Origin: Marinobacter sp. F4218
GTDB taxonomy: Bacteria > Pseudomonadota > Gammaproteobacteria > Pseudomonadales > Oleiphilaceae
NCBI RefSeq assembly: GCF_019443085.1
Contig: NZ_JAHZIL010000002.1
Location: 372,001-436,000 of the forward strand
Reading direction: 5' to 3'
Length of the DNA stretch: 64,000 nucleotides
Position 1 is the first letter of the stretch; each line of letters starts with the position of its first letter. The translations under genes were made by a program, and so were the position numbers. Of the stretch, positions 8,512-18,286 are shown one piece after another. The notes under the pieces were generated by a model, which saw only the letters and a list, made by a program, of their open reading frames with translations, was not told the origin of the DNA and made no database searches.

Positions 8512-8527
8512 CTGTATAAAAATACAG
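8512..8527 (-). promoter_or_regulatory. LexA (SOS) box upstream of yebG
   Basis: CTGT-ATAAAAAT-ACAG is an exact match to the gammaproteobacterial LexA consensus CTGT-N8-ACAG with an AT-only spacer. It lies 31 bases before the yebG ATG. Confidence 0.9.
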
Positions 8528-8715
8528 TGTATCTAATTGTCCCACCTTCATACAACAAAATTCGCGGCCACGGTCTGGATATCCTGTTACAAAAAACGAC
8601 ATCTCGGCCTAGAGTAATAACGTAGAGACAGAAGAAATTAACTGCTCCCGCTCTTTTGAGGCTTGTGTGTCATGTTTACTGAAAAAACGGCGTTCAACTG
8701 TCCGGATTTCCGTCG

Positions 8716-10251
8716 ATGAAACAGGGCACGATTATCGGCGCCGTAATTGGGCTGGCTGTGGGCATTGTAGTCAGTATTGCCCTGGGCCGGACCCTCTATC
8801 TTGAAGAATCCCGCGCCATTGACCTGGAGTTCAGGTCCGACATTGATCAGCTTTCCGCTGTGTTCGAGAGAGAGGTACTGCTGAACCTGGAAATACTCTA
8901 CGCCCTGAAAGAGGCGGTCAGTGTTCTTCCGGAAATGAACTCGGAGCGTTTTGGGGTTATGACCAAAACGATTCTTGAACGATCACCAGCTATTCAGGCC
9001 TTTGCCTGGGCACCGATGGTGCGGCGTAGCGATATGCCTGCGTTTGTTCGCGAACAGCGTGAGGAGTTCGTTAATTTTCAAATCCGGGAATCAGGGGCTT
9101 CCGGCCTGCGTGAGGCGGGCACTCGGGACTGGTATGTGCCGGTGCAGTTTATCGAGCCCCTCTCAGAAAACCGGACTGCCCTGGGGTTTGATCTTGCAAG
9201 CGAAACATCGAGATTGGCTGCGCTCCTGAAAGCCAGGGCCACCGGCAACATGGCCGCAACGGCTGGAATCCGGCTGGTTCAGGAGCCTGAGAACCAACGA
9301 GGTTTTCTTGTTTTTGCACCACTGTACCGGTCACCGACGGACGATCCGAGCCCTGGTTCCGCGATGCAACATTATGGCTTTATCAACGGTGTCTTCAGGA
9401 TTGGTGAGTTGGTAAGTCTGGCCATTGGTGACGAACTCACTGGAGATATTCTGCTGCAGGTCTACGACCGCTCCGGCCAGGACAACACACTGCTGTTCAG
9501 TTCCGACAGTGCAGACGACGAACGCTGGGAAGCGGAGGAACGATACACATCAGCCGTCTTCGATATCGGTGGGCGTGAATGGGTTGTCGAGGCCGTCCCG
9601 TCGGAGGCCTTTGTCCAGAGCAGACGAGGGGGATTTCCACTATTCGTGGCATTGGCCGGCATTACCTTAACCTGCCTGGTTGTCGGTTATTTCACCCTGA
9701 GTGTCCGCAGGAATTCCGAGCTGAGTGAGGCGAAGACCAAACTGGAACGGATCTCTCTTACCGACTCGCTCACCGGGCTGGCCAACCGGAGACACTTCGA
9801 TGCCTGCCTGGAGCGTGAATACCGACGGGCAGTTCGGCAGGGCAGCGCGCTTTCGCTCGTGATGATCGACATTGACCATTTCAAGGAATACAACGACGAG
9901 TATGGTCACCCCGCAGGTGATGCCTGTCTGAAAAAAGTAGCCGATAGCCTCCGCAAGGTGGTCAATCGACCCGGTGACCTGGTGGCCAGGTACGGTGGAG
10001 AGGAGTTCGGCATCGTGCTTCCGGATACCGAGAGCCCGAAGGACGTTGGAGAGTTTTGCCGACGCGCCGTTGAGGCGCTTGAGATCCCGCACAAGGCTTC
10101 AAGCGCAGCCAGCGTGGTTACCATCAGCGTCGGAACTTCAACGTTGACTCCTGAGACCTGGCAGCAGAATCTGACCGACTTGCTGCACCGGGCTGATGAA
10201 GCGCTGTATCAAGCCAAGGAGACGGGGCGCAATTGGGTCTGCGGAGCCTGA
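8716..10251 (+). CDS. CHASE-domain membrane diguanylate cyclase
   Basis: A 511-residue inner-membrane protein. The layout is TM helix (about 5-25), periplasmic CHASE-type sensor (about 40-300, with the typical AFAWAPMV and [10 protein letters not shown] stretches), second TM helix (about 310-330), then a GGDEF domain. The catalytic signature is GGEEF at 427-431, and an inhibitory RxxD site (RPGD, 418-421) sits five residues before it, so the enzyme should make c-di-GMP with product inhibition. No EAL domain is present. The ligand sensed is unknown. The gene stands alone and ends 2 bases from the convergent fabH stop. Confidence 0.9.
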   Translation: MKQGTIIGAVIGLAVGIVVSIALGRTLYLEESRAIDLEFRSDIDQLSAVFEREVLLNLEILYALKEAVSVLPEMNSERFGVMTKTILERSPAIQAFAWAPMVRRSDMPAFVREQREEFVNFQIRESGASGLREAGTRDWYVPVQFIEPLSENRTALGFDLASETSRLAALLKARATGNMAATAGIRLVQEPENQRGFLVFAPLYRSPTDDPSPGSAMQHYGFINGVFRIGELVSLAIGDELTGDILLQVYDRSGQDNTLLFSSDSADDERWEAEERYTSAVFDIGGREWVVEAVPSEAFVQSRRGGFPLFVALAGITLTCLVVGYFTLSVRRNSELSEAKTKLERISLTDSLTGLANRRHFDACLEREYRRAVRQGSALSLVMIDIDHFKEYNDEYGHPAGDACLKKVADSLRKVVNRPGDLVARYGGEEFGIVLPDTESPKDVGEFCRRAVEALEIPHKASSAASVVTISVGTSTLTPETWQQNLTDLLHRADEALYQAKETGRNWVCGA

Positions 10252-10253
10252 AA

Positions 10254-11222
10254 TCAGTAGCGTATCAGCGCCGATCCCCAGGTGAAGCCCCCGCCAAAGG
10301 CCTCAAGGAGCAATACGTCGTTGCGCTGGATTCTGCCATCCCGTACCGCTACATCGAGCGCGAGGGGAATCGAAGCGGCCGAGGTGTTGCCGTGCTCGTT
10401 TACGGTCACCACGACTTGATCCATCGGCATGTTGAGCTTTTTGGCCGTCGCCGCAATAATTCGCAGGTTAGCCTGGTGGGGAACGAGCCAGTCGATGTCA
10501 GATTTCTGCATCTGATTGGCCTCGAGGGTCTCATCCACAATCTTACCGAGTGTATTTACCGCCACTTTAAAGACCTCGTTACCCTTCATTTCCACGAACG
10601 CAAGCCCGGCCTTCACCTGATCATAGCCGTCTGCAATCCCGCAGGGGACATGCAGAAGCTTTTCGTACTGACCATCGGCATGGATGTGGGTGGACAGAAC
10701 GCCGGTCTCCTCATTGGCCTCAAGCACCACAGCGCCCGCGCCGTCTCCGAACAACACGCAGGTTCCGCGGTCCTTCCAGTTGATGATGCGGGAGAAGACC
10801 TCCGCGCCAATGACCAGGGCTTTCTTGCTGGTTCCGGTTTTGATGAACTTCTCGGCGGTTGCAAGGGCGTAGACAAATCCACTGCAAACAGCCTGGATAT
10901 CGAACGCGGGACAGCCCCGGATGCCAAGGCGAGCCTGCAGGATGCATGCACAGCTGGGGAAGATCTTGTCCGGCGTTGAAGTGGCGAAAACGATCAGATC
11001 GATGTCTTCCGGGGCAAGCCCCGCCGCTTCAATTGCCTGGCGTGCGGCGGGCTCGGCAAGGTCGACGGTGGTTTGACCTTCCAGGGCAATATGTCGACGC
11101 TCGATACCGGTTCTCTCTCGGATCCACTGGTCAGTGGTATCGACCATCTTTTCGAGGTCTTGATTGGTAACGATGTTCTCAGGCAGGTAAGAACCAGTGC
11201 CGGCAATTCGTGCAAACGTCAT
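10254..11222 (-). CDS. fabH: 3-oxoacyl-[ACP] synthase III
   Basis: A 322-residue KASIII that condenses acyl-CoA with malonyl-ACP to start fatty acid synthesis. The catalytic triad is complete: Cys113 in AVCSGF, His249 in VPHQAN and Asn279 in EHGNTSAAS. Length and C-terminal [13 protein letters not shown] are typical FabH. It is not next to plsX, fabD or fabG, so this is probably a stand-alone or second FabH. The role in the main pathway versus a special lipid cannot be told from here. Confidence 0.93.
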   Translation of the reverse strand: MTFARIAGTGSYLPENIVTNQDLEKMVDTTDQWIRERTGIERRHIALEGQTTVDLAEPAARQAIEAAGLAPEDIDLIVFATSTPDKIFPSCACILQARLGIRGCPAFDIQAVCSGFVYALATAEKFIKTGTSKKALVIGAEVFSRIINWKDRGTCVLFGDGAGAVVLEANEETGVLSTHIHADGQYEKLLHVPCGIADGYDQVKAGLAFVEMKGNEVFKVAVNTLGKIVDETLEANQMQKSDIDWLVPHQANLRIIAATAKKLNMPMDQVVVTVNEHGNTSAASIPLALDVAVRDGRIQRNDVLLLEAFGGGFTWGSALIRY

Positions 11223-11391
11223 TCGTGAGAGTCCCGAGGCGTAACAAAACTGTGTATCGTTCGACCATGCTATACCTACATTCGGCCAAGCGTTATTAGC
11301 GATTTGTCAAAGGTGTCCTCAAACTGGCAGGCTCGTCTATTATGAAGAAGTCAGTGATCCGACACACTGCAACGAAGAGGAGAGCACCCGT

Positions 11392-11643
11392 ATGGGAATT
11401 TCGAATCATGAGCTCCACAAAGAGTTTCCGCAGTACAGCGATCTGATTGATGAACTGAAAAGCACTAACCCGAGATTCGAGGACCAGTTCAAACAGTACG
11501 CAGAGTTGGATCAGGAAATAGAGGGTTTGGAGCGCCGTGATGCGCCAATTGGCGACGATAAGCTTCATCGAATGAAACAAAAACGCGCGCAATTGAAAGA
11601 TGAGCTGTACCAGACACTGGTCAAAAACGGGCATTCATCCTGA
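11392..11643 (+). CDS. YdcH (DUF465) family small protein
   Basis: An 83-residue, charged, fully helical protein of the YdcH/DUF465 type, with the hallmark HELHKEFPQY and LDQEIEGLERR segments and a KLHRMKQKRAQLKDELY C-terminal helix. Function unknown. A ribosome site GAAGAGGAGAG precedes the ATG, and a good terminator follows, so it is monocistronic. Confidence 0.85.
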   Translation: MGISNHELHKEFPQYSDLIDELKSTNPRFEDQFKQYAELDQEIEGLERRDAPIGDDKLHRMKQKRAQLKDELYQTLVKNGHSS

Positions 11644-11655
11644 AAGCATCGGGCT

Positions 11656-11680
11656 CAATCGGATAGTCCGATTGTTTAAA
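11656..11680 (+). terminator. Terminator after the ydcH-like gene
   Basis: Perfect 8-base stem CAATCGGA/TCCGATTG with loop TAG, followed by TTTAAA, 13 bases after the stop. Confidence 0.7.
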
Positions 11681-11837
11681 CCGTAAGTAATGACCGAAAA
11701 TCGCTGAAATGCCGCTCTGATAGGGGTTTCCAAGTATTCAGCAATGGGCAATTGGGCACTAGTATAGGAGCCTAATTAAACACGGTTTCGTGGAGCGTTT
11801 CCCGGAACCTGAACTGCTGAATATATGGAGACAGGAT

Positions 11838-11990
11838 ATGAAACGAGCTGCTGCAATCTATCAAAGCTGGAGAATGAAGCGCAATTTTGTCCATCTGGTG
11901 ATGACCATGGATCGTCGTCTGCTGAATGACGTAGGTTTTTCCCCTGATGTTGTACATCAGAAGTTGAGCACGCCTTTCTGGAAGTTCTGA
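11838..11990 (+). CDS. DUF1127 small protein
   Basis: A 50-residue basic protein: an Arg/Lys-rich helix then MTMDRRLLNDVGFSPDVV, the DUF1127 (YjiS-like) signature. Such proteins have been linked to RNA turnover and phosphate or envelope traits in other bacteria; no function can be assigned here. The ATG at 11838 follows GGAGACAGGAT; an upstream in-frame GTG at 11790 has no ribosome site. Confidence 0.75.
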   Translation: MKRAAAIYQSWRMKRNFVHLVMTMDRRLLNDVGFSPDVVHQKLSTPFWKF

Positions 11991-12003
11991 TGGTATTCAG
12001 ACC

Positions 12004-12060
12004 TGCCCGGGGTTGAAGTGTTCTGGAGGCTTTGGCCTCAGTTCGCCTCGGGCAATCTTT
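12004..12060. terminator. Branched hairpin terminator between convergent genes
   Basis: A 9-pair outer stem (12004-12012 with 12046-12054, one G-T pair) encloses an inner hairpin GAGGC-TTTG-GCCTC (12026-12039). It is followed by ATCTTTTCCTTT on the + strand. It lies after the DUF1127 gene and before the stop of the convergent gene. Confidence 0.55.
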
Positions 12061-12081
12061 TCCTTTCTGAGCACATTCCCC

Positions 12082-12879
12082 CTATTTTGGAAACAGGAAA
12101 ACCACATTGACTCTGGCACCCCATCCTTCCGGACCGTTGTCAGGGCTCTCAGCGTAGTAGCGTGGTCCCGCTCCAACCTGCATTATCTGGCTGCCGACCT
12201 TAAACACTTGCCCGGCAAAAACACCGACCGGAATCGTCCAGTCGCTGGTCTTCCAGTTGTAGACAGAGTCCGCCGTCAGCGTGAGGCTGAATGCCTTTGG
12301 CGTGGTGTAGGTCATAAAGGGTTGCACAAACGACTGACTAACGTCGCTGCGGTTGTCGTCACCTGCCACGGACCAGATATGATTGGCGAGGCCACCGACC
12401 GTCCAGGGTCCGGATTGTTTCAGGGCAACCGCTGTCGGCCCAAGACCCCATTTCTCGGTTCCCAGTAGATCGTCCGTCGCAGTCGGCAGCAGGAAGACAG
12501 GACCGGCTCCCCAGATCCATCCATTGGCAGTCGGGTTGACGGGAGAGATGAAAAGACTCTGTACCGTATCGCCCAGCCCGCTTTGACTCCCCGCCCCGGG
12601 GAAAATATCGCTCTGATCCACAACCGGTAGAATGGTCCGGCTAATGAGATTCCAGTCCTCATTGAGGGAAAAGGGTATGACCGGCTGAATGTTCAGTGTG
12701 TAGCGTTCGCCATCATCAGCGGGCCCGATATTGGAGTCGAAATTCGATTGCAGTGGCACTGAAACCAGGCTGGCGATGGGGTTGGCAAGCTGCTTTGCCA
12801 AGTCGGAAGCGTCCTGGGCCGAGACTACAGTGCTTAACAGTCCAACAGCCAGGGCCGGAAGAAGTCTGACGTGAATCAT
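12082..12879 (-). CDS. Secreted porin-like / transporter-like outer membrane protein
   Basis: A 265-residue protein with a signal peptide ending at VVSAQ. The mature part has alternating beta-strand patterns typical of small outer-membrane barrels (IQPVIPFSLNEDWNLISRTILPVV, GPWTVGGLANHIWSV) and ends in VVFLFPK. Sequences of this kind are often called putative transporter or neuromedin U-like in marine gammaproteobacteria; the substrate is unknown. The ATG at 12879 has AAGGA nine bases upstream, better than two earlier in-frame starts. Confidence 0.65.
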   Translation of the reverse strand: MIHVRLLPALAVGLLSTVVSAQDASDLAKQLANPIASLVSVPLQSNFDSNIGPADDGERYTLNIQPVIPFSLNEDWNLISRTILPVVDQSDIFPGAGSQSGLGDTVQSLFISPVNPTANGWIWGAGPVFLLPTATDDLLGTEKWGLGPTAVALKQSGPWTVGGLANHIWSVAGDDNRSDVSQSFVQPFMTYTTPKAFSLTLTADSVYNWKTSDWTIPVGVFAGQVFKVGSQIMQVGAGPRYYAESPDNGPEGWGARVNVVFLFPK

Positions 12880-13072
12880 GGAGCACATCCTTTGTGACGT
12901 AGAGATCGGAACGTTCTCATCCATCAACATGCTGGCCCTAACAGGTAGTTAGGCCGAGCATCTGTGCGACATCAGGATTCTCTATTAAATAGTCCGCATG
13001 TTGCGAGAATGCAATGTTTGCGTTCGCCGGGACCCATGCTCCAGCTTAACGACTCCACTCGTCCTGCCGACG

Positions 13073-13969
13073 TCAGACCATCCAGCCAAACAGGAAATCA
13101 AACAGGCTTCCGAAAACTGACCGGTTATTCTCGCTCGCTGATGGTCGGGATTCAGAGTTTGCTTTCCGTTCGCCGACTTCAACGTCTGGAGAAACCTGAT
13201 CAGCGATACCGGCGGCGGTAGGCTCGTCCGGCAGTTGCAGGCTAAGGTCGGGCTCCTGTTCGGGTTCGGTTGATTGAGGAGTCGATTGTACCGGCGCGGC
13301 GGATACGTCTGCGGCAATAACCGGGGCTTTTACAGATTCTTCTTTGTCTGGAGACGCGAGTTTCCGATTCTTATTTTCCGTTTTAATTCGGTCTCCTACA
13401 ACGACAACCTCATTGGGTTTCGAGATGTTTTCCGCCAACCGATCGGAAGCCGTTGCCTCAGCCTTTGCTTTCGGTTTCGCAGGAGCAGTAGCGGGCTCAG
13501 GCTTTTCAGTTACCGCGACAGCCTTTGGTTGCTCTGTCGGAGTCGGTGCTGGTGGTACCGTAAAGGCTTTGGCAACGATTTTTTCGCGCCGGGGTTTCGG
13601 CTTGGCCGCATGCCTGGGTCTGGCGTCGGAGATTCCAAGAGCTGCGAGTGCGTCTGCTTTTTTGGCGACAGCGTTACCAGAAATGGAGGTGCCGGCTTTA
13701 TTTGCGATTCCAAGGGACGTCAGAGTTTCTGAATCCAGGTTTCCGCTGGTCCGGAGATGATCGACCTGATCTTGATACTGGCGAATGGCTTTCTTCAGCG
13801 AATTGTCCATCCAGCCGTCAGCCCGCCCCACATCATAACCGGCACCATAGAGGGCATTCTCCGCGGCAAAAATAACGTTTACGGTGTCTGCATGGGAAAC
13901 GGCGCTGGCGGCCAGTGCAAGTGACAACACCAGAGCATGATGGGCACTGCGGGATTTGACAAAATTCAT
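13073..13969 (-). CDS. Secreted peptidoglycan-binding-like protein with Pro/Ala-rich tail
   Basis: A 298-residue protein. A signal peptide (1-27) is followed by a PG-binding-1-like module (about 30-90: ALYGAGYDVGRADGWMDNSLKKAIRQYQ, NLDSETLTSLGI). A long low-complexity region rich in Pro, Ala, Lys and Glu follows (about 110-265), and a hydrophobic end (SLFDFLFGWMV). The tail suggests attachment to another envelope part. Function unknown; a cell-wall role is inferred from the N-terminal module only. Confidence 0.6.
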   Translation of the reverse strand: MNFVKSRSAHHALVLSLALAASAVSHADTVNVIFAAENALYGAGYDVGRADGWMDNSLKKAIRQYQDQVDHLRTSGNLDSETLTSLGIANKAGTSISGNAVAKKADALAALGISDARPRHAAKPKPRREKIVAKAFTVPPAPTPTEQPKAVAVTEKPEPATAPAKPKAKAEATASDRLAENISKPNEVVVVGDRIKTENKNRKLASPDKEESVKAPVIAADVSAAPVQSTPQSTEPEQEPDLSLQLPDEPTAAGIADQVSPDVEVGERKANSESRPSASENNRSVFGSLFDFLFGWMV

Positions 13970-14178
13970 GGTTGAAACCCTCCGTGGTCGCGTTATTCCT
14001 CAGGATTGGTTGAGTATTGAACATATTTGTACGGCTTTCCGTGCACGACCACACATAGTTCCGATCCTGAAAATCCGCGCCGCAGGTGAAAATTCGTCGT
14101 CTTGACGCAAGAAACGGATGGAATCCTGCAAACAAATCCAGTTTCATGATGATATCCAGCTTACTTTGAGGGCATAAC

Positions 14179-15072
14179 GTGCCAACTGAAACTGAACGGT
14201 CGGACCAGATGATCAGGCTCGCTCGCGTCATTGAAGAGAGGGCAGAGGAGCCACTAACGTTGGCAACGCTCGCCAGCATGGTTGGTCTGTCGCCAACCAG
14301 ACTTCAGAGGGTGTTCAAGGAAGTCATCGGCGTGTCGCCCAGAGACTATCAGGAGGCCGTTCGACTGAGACGGCTCAAGGCATCGCTCAAGCAGGGAACC
14401 ACTGTAACCGAGGCCATTTTTGCCTCTGGGTATGGTTCGGTCAGTCGTGTTTACGGCGAGCAGGGGCGGAGGTTTGGAATGAAGCTGAAAGATTACCAAT
14501 CGGGTGCGGAAGGTGAGGTTATTGCCTACGCCTGTCGGCAAACATCCCTCGGATTGATCGCGATGGGCGCCACGGAACAGGGCGTGTGTTATGTGGAATT
14601 CGGGGATGACGTCGAGTCGCTGATCCAGTCAATACGCAACGAGTTCCCGGGCGCGAACTTGATTCCTTCACCGGCGGCGGAGGCTCCCGAACTTGATGAC
14701 TGGATTGCAGCGCTCGAGCAGCATGTCAGTCGGGGATCAGAGAGCCCGGATTTACCGTTGGACCTGCGAGGAACGGCTTTCCAGATCCAGGTATGGCGGT
14801 TCCTCAAGAGCATTCAGGACGGGCAGGTACTCAGCTACGGAGAAGTGGCGAAAAATATTGGAAAGCCCGGTGCCACCCGCGCAGTCGCATCCGCGTGTGC
14901 CCGAAACCGGATTGCCTTGTTGATCCCCTGTCATCGTGTGCTCCGGGCAGATGGCAACCTGGGCGGCTATCGGTGGGGCCTGGAACGCAAGCGAGCGCTT
15001 TTGGAGGCTGAAAAAAAGTTGCGCAATAGCACCAGAGATAGTGTTGAACTAAATTTTAGTAGTGATCCATGA
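14179..15072 (+). CDS. Ada-type AraC-O6-methylguanine-DNA methyltransferase
   Basis: A 297-residue protein with an AraC DNA-binding domain (about 10-108, LASMVGLSPTRLQRVFKEVIGVSP) fused to an O6-alkylguanine-DNA alkyltransferase domain (about 120-285) with the acceptor Cys251 in PCHRV. It repairs alkylated DNA and may regulate the adaptive response. It lacks the N-terminal zinc/phosphotriester-repair domain of full-length Ada, so the methylation switch of Ada on phosphotriesters is absent. Translation starts at GTG. Confidence 0.88.
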   Translation: MPTETERSDQMIRLARVIEERAEEPLTLATLASMVGLSPTRLQRVFKEVIGVSPRDYQEAVRLRRLKASLKQGTTVTEAIFASGYGSVSRVYGEQGRRFGMKLKDYQSGAEGEVIAYACRQTSLGLIAMGATEQGVCYVEFGDDVESLIQSIRNEFPGANLIPSPAAEAPELDDWIAALEQHVSRGSESPDLPLDLRGTAFQIQVWRFLKSIQDGQVLSYGEVAKNIGKPGATRAVASACARNRIALLIPCHRVLRADGNLGGYRWGLERKRALLEAEKKLRNSTRDSVELNFSSDP

Positions 15073-15144
15073 GCCTGAAATGGGATGAGTTTGGTACCTG
15101 ATCACGACGTCAGTTCAAGAAAGGATGATTGTGGGAGAGACCGT

Positions 15145-15513
15145 ATGTTCAAATGGATGAGTGCGCTCATAGCCGTCACGGGTGTCCTGGCCTCGGTTGG
15201 ATGCTCCACATCGGAGGTTGCCGAAACAACCCCGGGCCAGAAACTGTCACCCGGCGCCAAGGGGCAGTTCCAATGCGCCGACCGGAACGGCAACGACTAT
15301 ATCGACCAGAGTGAACTGATATACATGCGTCAATGTGGTATCGGTGAGGATCTAAAGTGCGGTGACGTTCCGGAAGGGTATGGGGAACGACCACCGGCCG
15401 AGGATTTCGAGCTTGGGTTACGTTTGCTGCAGATCACCGATGCCGATGGCGATGACCGGATCAGCCGGTTGGAATTCCGCGCCCATTGCAACAGTGCGGG
15501 CAAGCCTGACTAA
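15145..15513 (+). CDS. EF-hand lipoprotein
   Basis: A 122-residue protein with a lipoprotein signal (lipobox ASVGC, acylated Cys near residue 20) and two calcium-binding loops: DRNGNDYIDQSE and DADGDDRISRLE, each with the expected acidic and Glu12 residues. Cysteines around the second half (CG..C) may form disulfides. The ATG at 15145 follows GGGAGAGA. A periplasmic calcium-binding role is likely; the partner is unknown. It converges on the histidine kinase gene with 4 bases between them. Confidence 0.75.
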   Translation: MFKWMSALIAVTGVLASVGCSTSEVAETTPGQKLSPGAKGQFQCADRNGNDYIDQSELIYMRQCGIGEDLKCGDVPEGYGERPPAEDFELGLRLLQITDADGDDRISRLEFRAHCNSAGKPD

Positions 15514-15517
15514 GTCC

Positions 15518-16852
15518 TCAGATCCCTATTTCGATCACGACTCTCAATCCATTGTTGGGCGCTGCCGAGTAGCTTTTCTGGCCGCCATACCGATCAACGA
15601 TATCCTGGACAATAGACAGACCCAGTCCGTGCCCAGGGGTCTGTTCGTCAAGCCGCAATCCTCGCTGCCCCAAGTTAGACAGAGCTTCCTCAGGAACACC
15701 CGGGCCATCATCCGTTACGACGATTCGTGCAAGGTTATGGTCTTGCTCCAGAGTCAGCTCAACGCATTGGGTTGACCACTTGCCGGCATTATCGAGCAGA
15801 TTGCCCAGAATTTCGTTCAGATCGTGCTCTTCGATGGGCCAGCGGGCCTCCTCGGTGAGCGAGGTGGACAGCTCGAACGATTTTTCCGGGTATAAGCGTC
15901 CAAGCATCCACAAAAGATCTCGCGCCTGTTTTACCGGGCTGGCGCTTTTTCCGACTTGTGGTCCTGCGAACCGACTTCGGCGCATTTCCGATTCGAGTTG
16001 CTGGTCAATGTCGTCCAGCCGGGTGGCCATTTGATGCCTGAGGTCGTTGTCCAGGGGGCGACTGGTATCCTCCAGAATCTGCCTGACGGCCGAGATGGGC
16101 GTTTTGACGCTGTGGGACAGGTTCGCCAAGGCATTCCGGGAACGTTCCAACCGTTGGTCCAGAGAATCCAGAAGTTGGTTAAGCTGTTGCACCAGTGGGC
16201 GGAATTCCTCAGGACCCTGAACATGGATACGCGAGATTTCGCCACCCTGAAGCCTTTTCAAAGCGGCCTGGATCGATAGCACGGGGCGCATTGAATAACT
16301 TATTCCCAGCCAGATAACACCCACAAGCAGGAGAATCAGAAGAATGGACAGAATTGCGGTCCAGAGGTGAAGTTCGGCCTGGCTGCTCTTCAGGGCCTCC
16401 AGATTCTCAGAGACAATGATCACCACCGGTATTCCGTTGACGAGGATTGATGCCCGGTAAGCAAGAATCTCCGACGGCGCGTCGTCACGAACAATACCGC
16501 TCACCTGGATGGTGCCCTCCTGTTCGGACTCGATCAGAGGCATTAAGAGGGGAGTCCAGGATTCGGGGGAAACAAGATTCTGAGATTGTGAGTGGATGGC
16601 GAAGGCGTGGTGAAAAACATCCTGGAAATAGTCTCCGGTCTGGAGCGAGTCCAGTTGTCCGTTTGATTCGCGAATCTGGTGTTCGAGAAAGGCCACCTCG
16701 TCTTTCAGCCGGCTCTCAACAAATTCCCTGGCCATCCGATCCAGAAGGAGGCCATGTACGAACCAGGCGAGGGCCATCAGGGCAATGCCGGCTGGTAACA
16801 AAAGGGCGAGCAAGGCGTTTTTGACAGAATCTGGCTTTTTAATCAGTGTCAT
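15518..16852 (-). CDS. Membrane sensor histidine kinase
   Basis: A 444-residue kinase. TM1 is about 12-34, a periplasmic region about 35-160, TM2 about 163-186, then a HAMP-like linker. The phosphoacceptor is His247 in NLSHSVKTP, followed by an N box (GNLLDNAGKW) and G boxes (DDGPGVP, GHGLGLSI). It overlaps the response regulator by 14 bases and is its cognate kinase. The divergent copper operon makes copper or envelope stress a plausible signal, but the sensor region has no His/Met cluster that would show this. PhoQ/QseC-like in layout. Confidence 0.88.
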   Translation of the reverse strand: MTLIKKPDSVKNALLALLLPAGIALMALAWFVHGLLLDRMAREFVESRLKDEVAFLEHQIRESNGQLDSLQTGDYFQDVFHHAFAIHSQSQNLVSPESWTPLLMPLIESEQEGTIQVSGIVRDDAPSEILAYRASILVNGIPVVIIVSENLEALKSSQAELHLWTAILSILLILLLVGVIWLGISYSMRPVLSIQAALKRLQGGEISRIHVQGPEEFRPLVQQLNQLLDSLDQRLERSRNALANLSHSVKTPISAVRQILEDTSRPLDNDLRHQMATRLDDIDQQLESEMRRSRFAGPQVGKSASPVKQARDLLWMLGRLYPEKSFELSTSLTEEARWPIEEHDLNEILGNLLDNAGKWSTQCVELTLEQDHNLARIVVTDDGPGVPEEALSNLGQRGLRLDEQTPGHGLGLSIVQDIVDRYGGQKSYSAAPNNGLRVVIEIGI

Positions 16853-17504
16853 TGAAAAGGTATCCCTGGCCCCGCCGGGTTGAAATCGTGTCGGAACCGA
16901 CGAGTTTTCTGAGCCGTCTGATATAAGCCTCAATGACGTTCTCGCTGGGGTTGTCATTCAGGTTGTAGAGCTGCTCGATCAGCTGTTCCTTCGAGAATAC
17001 CTGTCCGGGGCGGCTCATAAGGCATCGAAGCAAACGGAACTCCGTACCGGTCAGGCTATGCTCGCTGCCATCCCCTGTTTTCAGGCTTTGGCGGTTCTCG
17101 TCCAACTCAAAGCGGCCGGCCCTGACGAGGGAGAAAACCCGGCCTTCGCTTCTTCGCACGATGGCGTGAAGGCGTGCAATCAGTTCCTCGGTCTGGAAGG
17201 GTTTTGCCAGATAGTCGTCGGCACCCGCTTTCAGCCCATTTACCTTGTCCTGCCAATCGCCCCGTGCAGTCAGAATCAGGACCGGAAAGGTGACCTGATT
17301 CGCCCGCCATTTCCGAAGTACGTCCAATCCATTGCCATCGGGCAGGCCAAGGTCCAATACGCCAACCCTGTAGTCCTCCTGTTGACCCAGAGCATTCGCC
17401 TCTTTGGCAGTGTGAGCGGTGTCGACGCTGAAGCCGGCTTTTTCGAGTTGGCTTGCCAGCCCGTCCGCCAACAAACGGTCATCCTCGATGAGCAGTAGCC
17501 GCAT
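16839..17504 (-). CDS. OmpR-family response regulator
   Basis: A 221-residue regulator: receiver domain (1-115; acidic pocket EDD at 7-9, phospho-Asp51, Thr in ILTARG, Lys in AKPF) and a winged-helix DNA-binding domain (about 125-220, LTGTEFRLLRCLMSRPG and VIEAYIRRLRKLVG). It is the first gene of the operon with the kinase and is divergent from copI. Repeats CCTGAATC in the shared promoter (17557-17609) are likely targets, giving autoregulation and control of the copper genes. Confidence 0.9.
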   Translation of the reverse strand: MRLLLIEDDRLLADGLASQLEKAGFSVDTAHTAKEANALGQQEDYRVGVLDLGLPDGNGLDVLRKWRANQVTFPVLILTARGDWQDKVNGLKAGADDYLAKPFQTEELIARLHAIVRRSEGRVFSLVRAGRFELDENRQSLKTGDGSEHSLTGTEFRLLRCLMSRPGQVFSKEQLIEQLYNLNDNPSENVIEAYIRRLRKLVGSDTISTRRGQGYLFNDTD

Positions 17505-17556
17505 TTGTCGGTTCCTTCATGGGGGGTGTCAGAGCGTTGCCAGTGTCCGTTATCAA

Positions 17557-17609
17557 CCTGAATCGGGCCTGAATCATAAATAGTTTGTCATTTTCAGCAA
17601 GGATTCAGG
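17557..17609. promoter_or_regulatory. CCTGAATC repeats, probable response-regulator sites
   Basis: Two direct CCTGAATC copies (17557-17564 and 17568-17575) start exactly 11 bases apart, the spacing used by OmpR-type dimers. An inverted exact copy, GATTCAGG, is at 17602-17609. All lie between the divergent response regulator and copI. Confidence 0.6.
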
Positions 17610-17707
17610 TTGGTGCGAGATGGTACCAGTCGTTTCGTACTATTGCCTCGTTGAGAGTACAAGGCAACTGGCGTTTTACCGCAGATCAATTCACTGGAGA
17701 AGATGAA

Positions 17708-18265
17708 ATGAATGCATCAAAGCTTATTGTTATGGCTGCAGCCATGTCCGTGACAGGAACCGCATTCGCTGCAGGCAGTCACGGGGGTGGCCACGGCGGC
17801 GGTGTTGGCGAACCTGGCAAGGCCGCTGACGCTTCTCGAACCATCCAGGTTGAAATGCATGACAACTACTACGAGCCGGAGGCCATCGATGTCACCCGTG
17901 GTGAGACGGTTCGTTTCGTCATTGAGAACAGGGGAAACCTCGTCCATGAATTCAACATTGGTACGCCTGAAATGCACGATGCTCATCAGGACGAGATGAA
18001 GATGATGGTGGAGCATGGAGTGATCGAAGGCGGCAAGCTCCATCACGACATGATGAACATGGACATGGGTAACGGCCATTCCATGAAGCACGACGATCCC
18101 AACAGCGTCCTGGTTGAGCCCGGCGACACGAAAGAAATCGTCTGGACATTCAGCAGCAAGACCACCATGGAGTTTGCCTGCAACATTCCGGGCCATTACC
18201 AGTCAGGAATGTACGGCGACGTAAATTTCGAATCCGCTGCAGACACCCAGGCCAGCGCACACTGA
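17708..18265 (+). CDS. copI: CopI-like periplasmic cupredoxin
   Basis: A 185-residue copper protein with a signal peptide (1-22), a His/Gly-rich N-terminal stretch (GSHGGGHGGG) and a cupredoxin fold. Type 1 copper ligands are apparent: His80 in LVHEF, Cys158 in FACNIPGH, His163 and Met168. A Met/His-rich insertion at about 90-128 may bind extra Cu(I). CopI is known as a periplasmic copper-tolerance cuproprotein. The ATG at 17708 follows GGAGAAGATGAA; longer in-frame extensions lack a signal peptide. First gene of the copper operon. Confidence 0.85.
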   Translation: MNASKLIVMAAAMSVTGTAFAAGSHGGGHGGGVGEPGKAADASRTIQVEMHDNYYEPEAIDVTRGETVRFVIENRGNLVHEFNIGTPEMHDAHQDEMKMMVEHGVIEGGKLHHDMMNMDMGNGHSMKHDDPNSVLVEPGDTKEIVWTFSSKTTMEFACNIPGHYQSGMYGDVNFESAADTQASAH

Positions 18266-18286
18266 GCCGGCCAGGATAAGAATTAA

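Noticed and set aside
17643..17667. TTGCCT/AGGCAA inverted repeat before copI
   Set aside because: Six-base arms with a 13-base gap are common by chance; the CCTGAATC repeats are better candidates.
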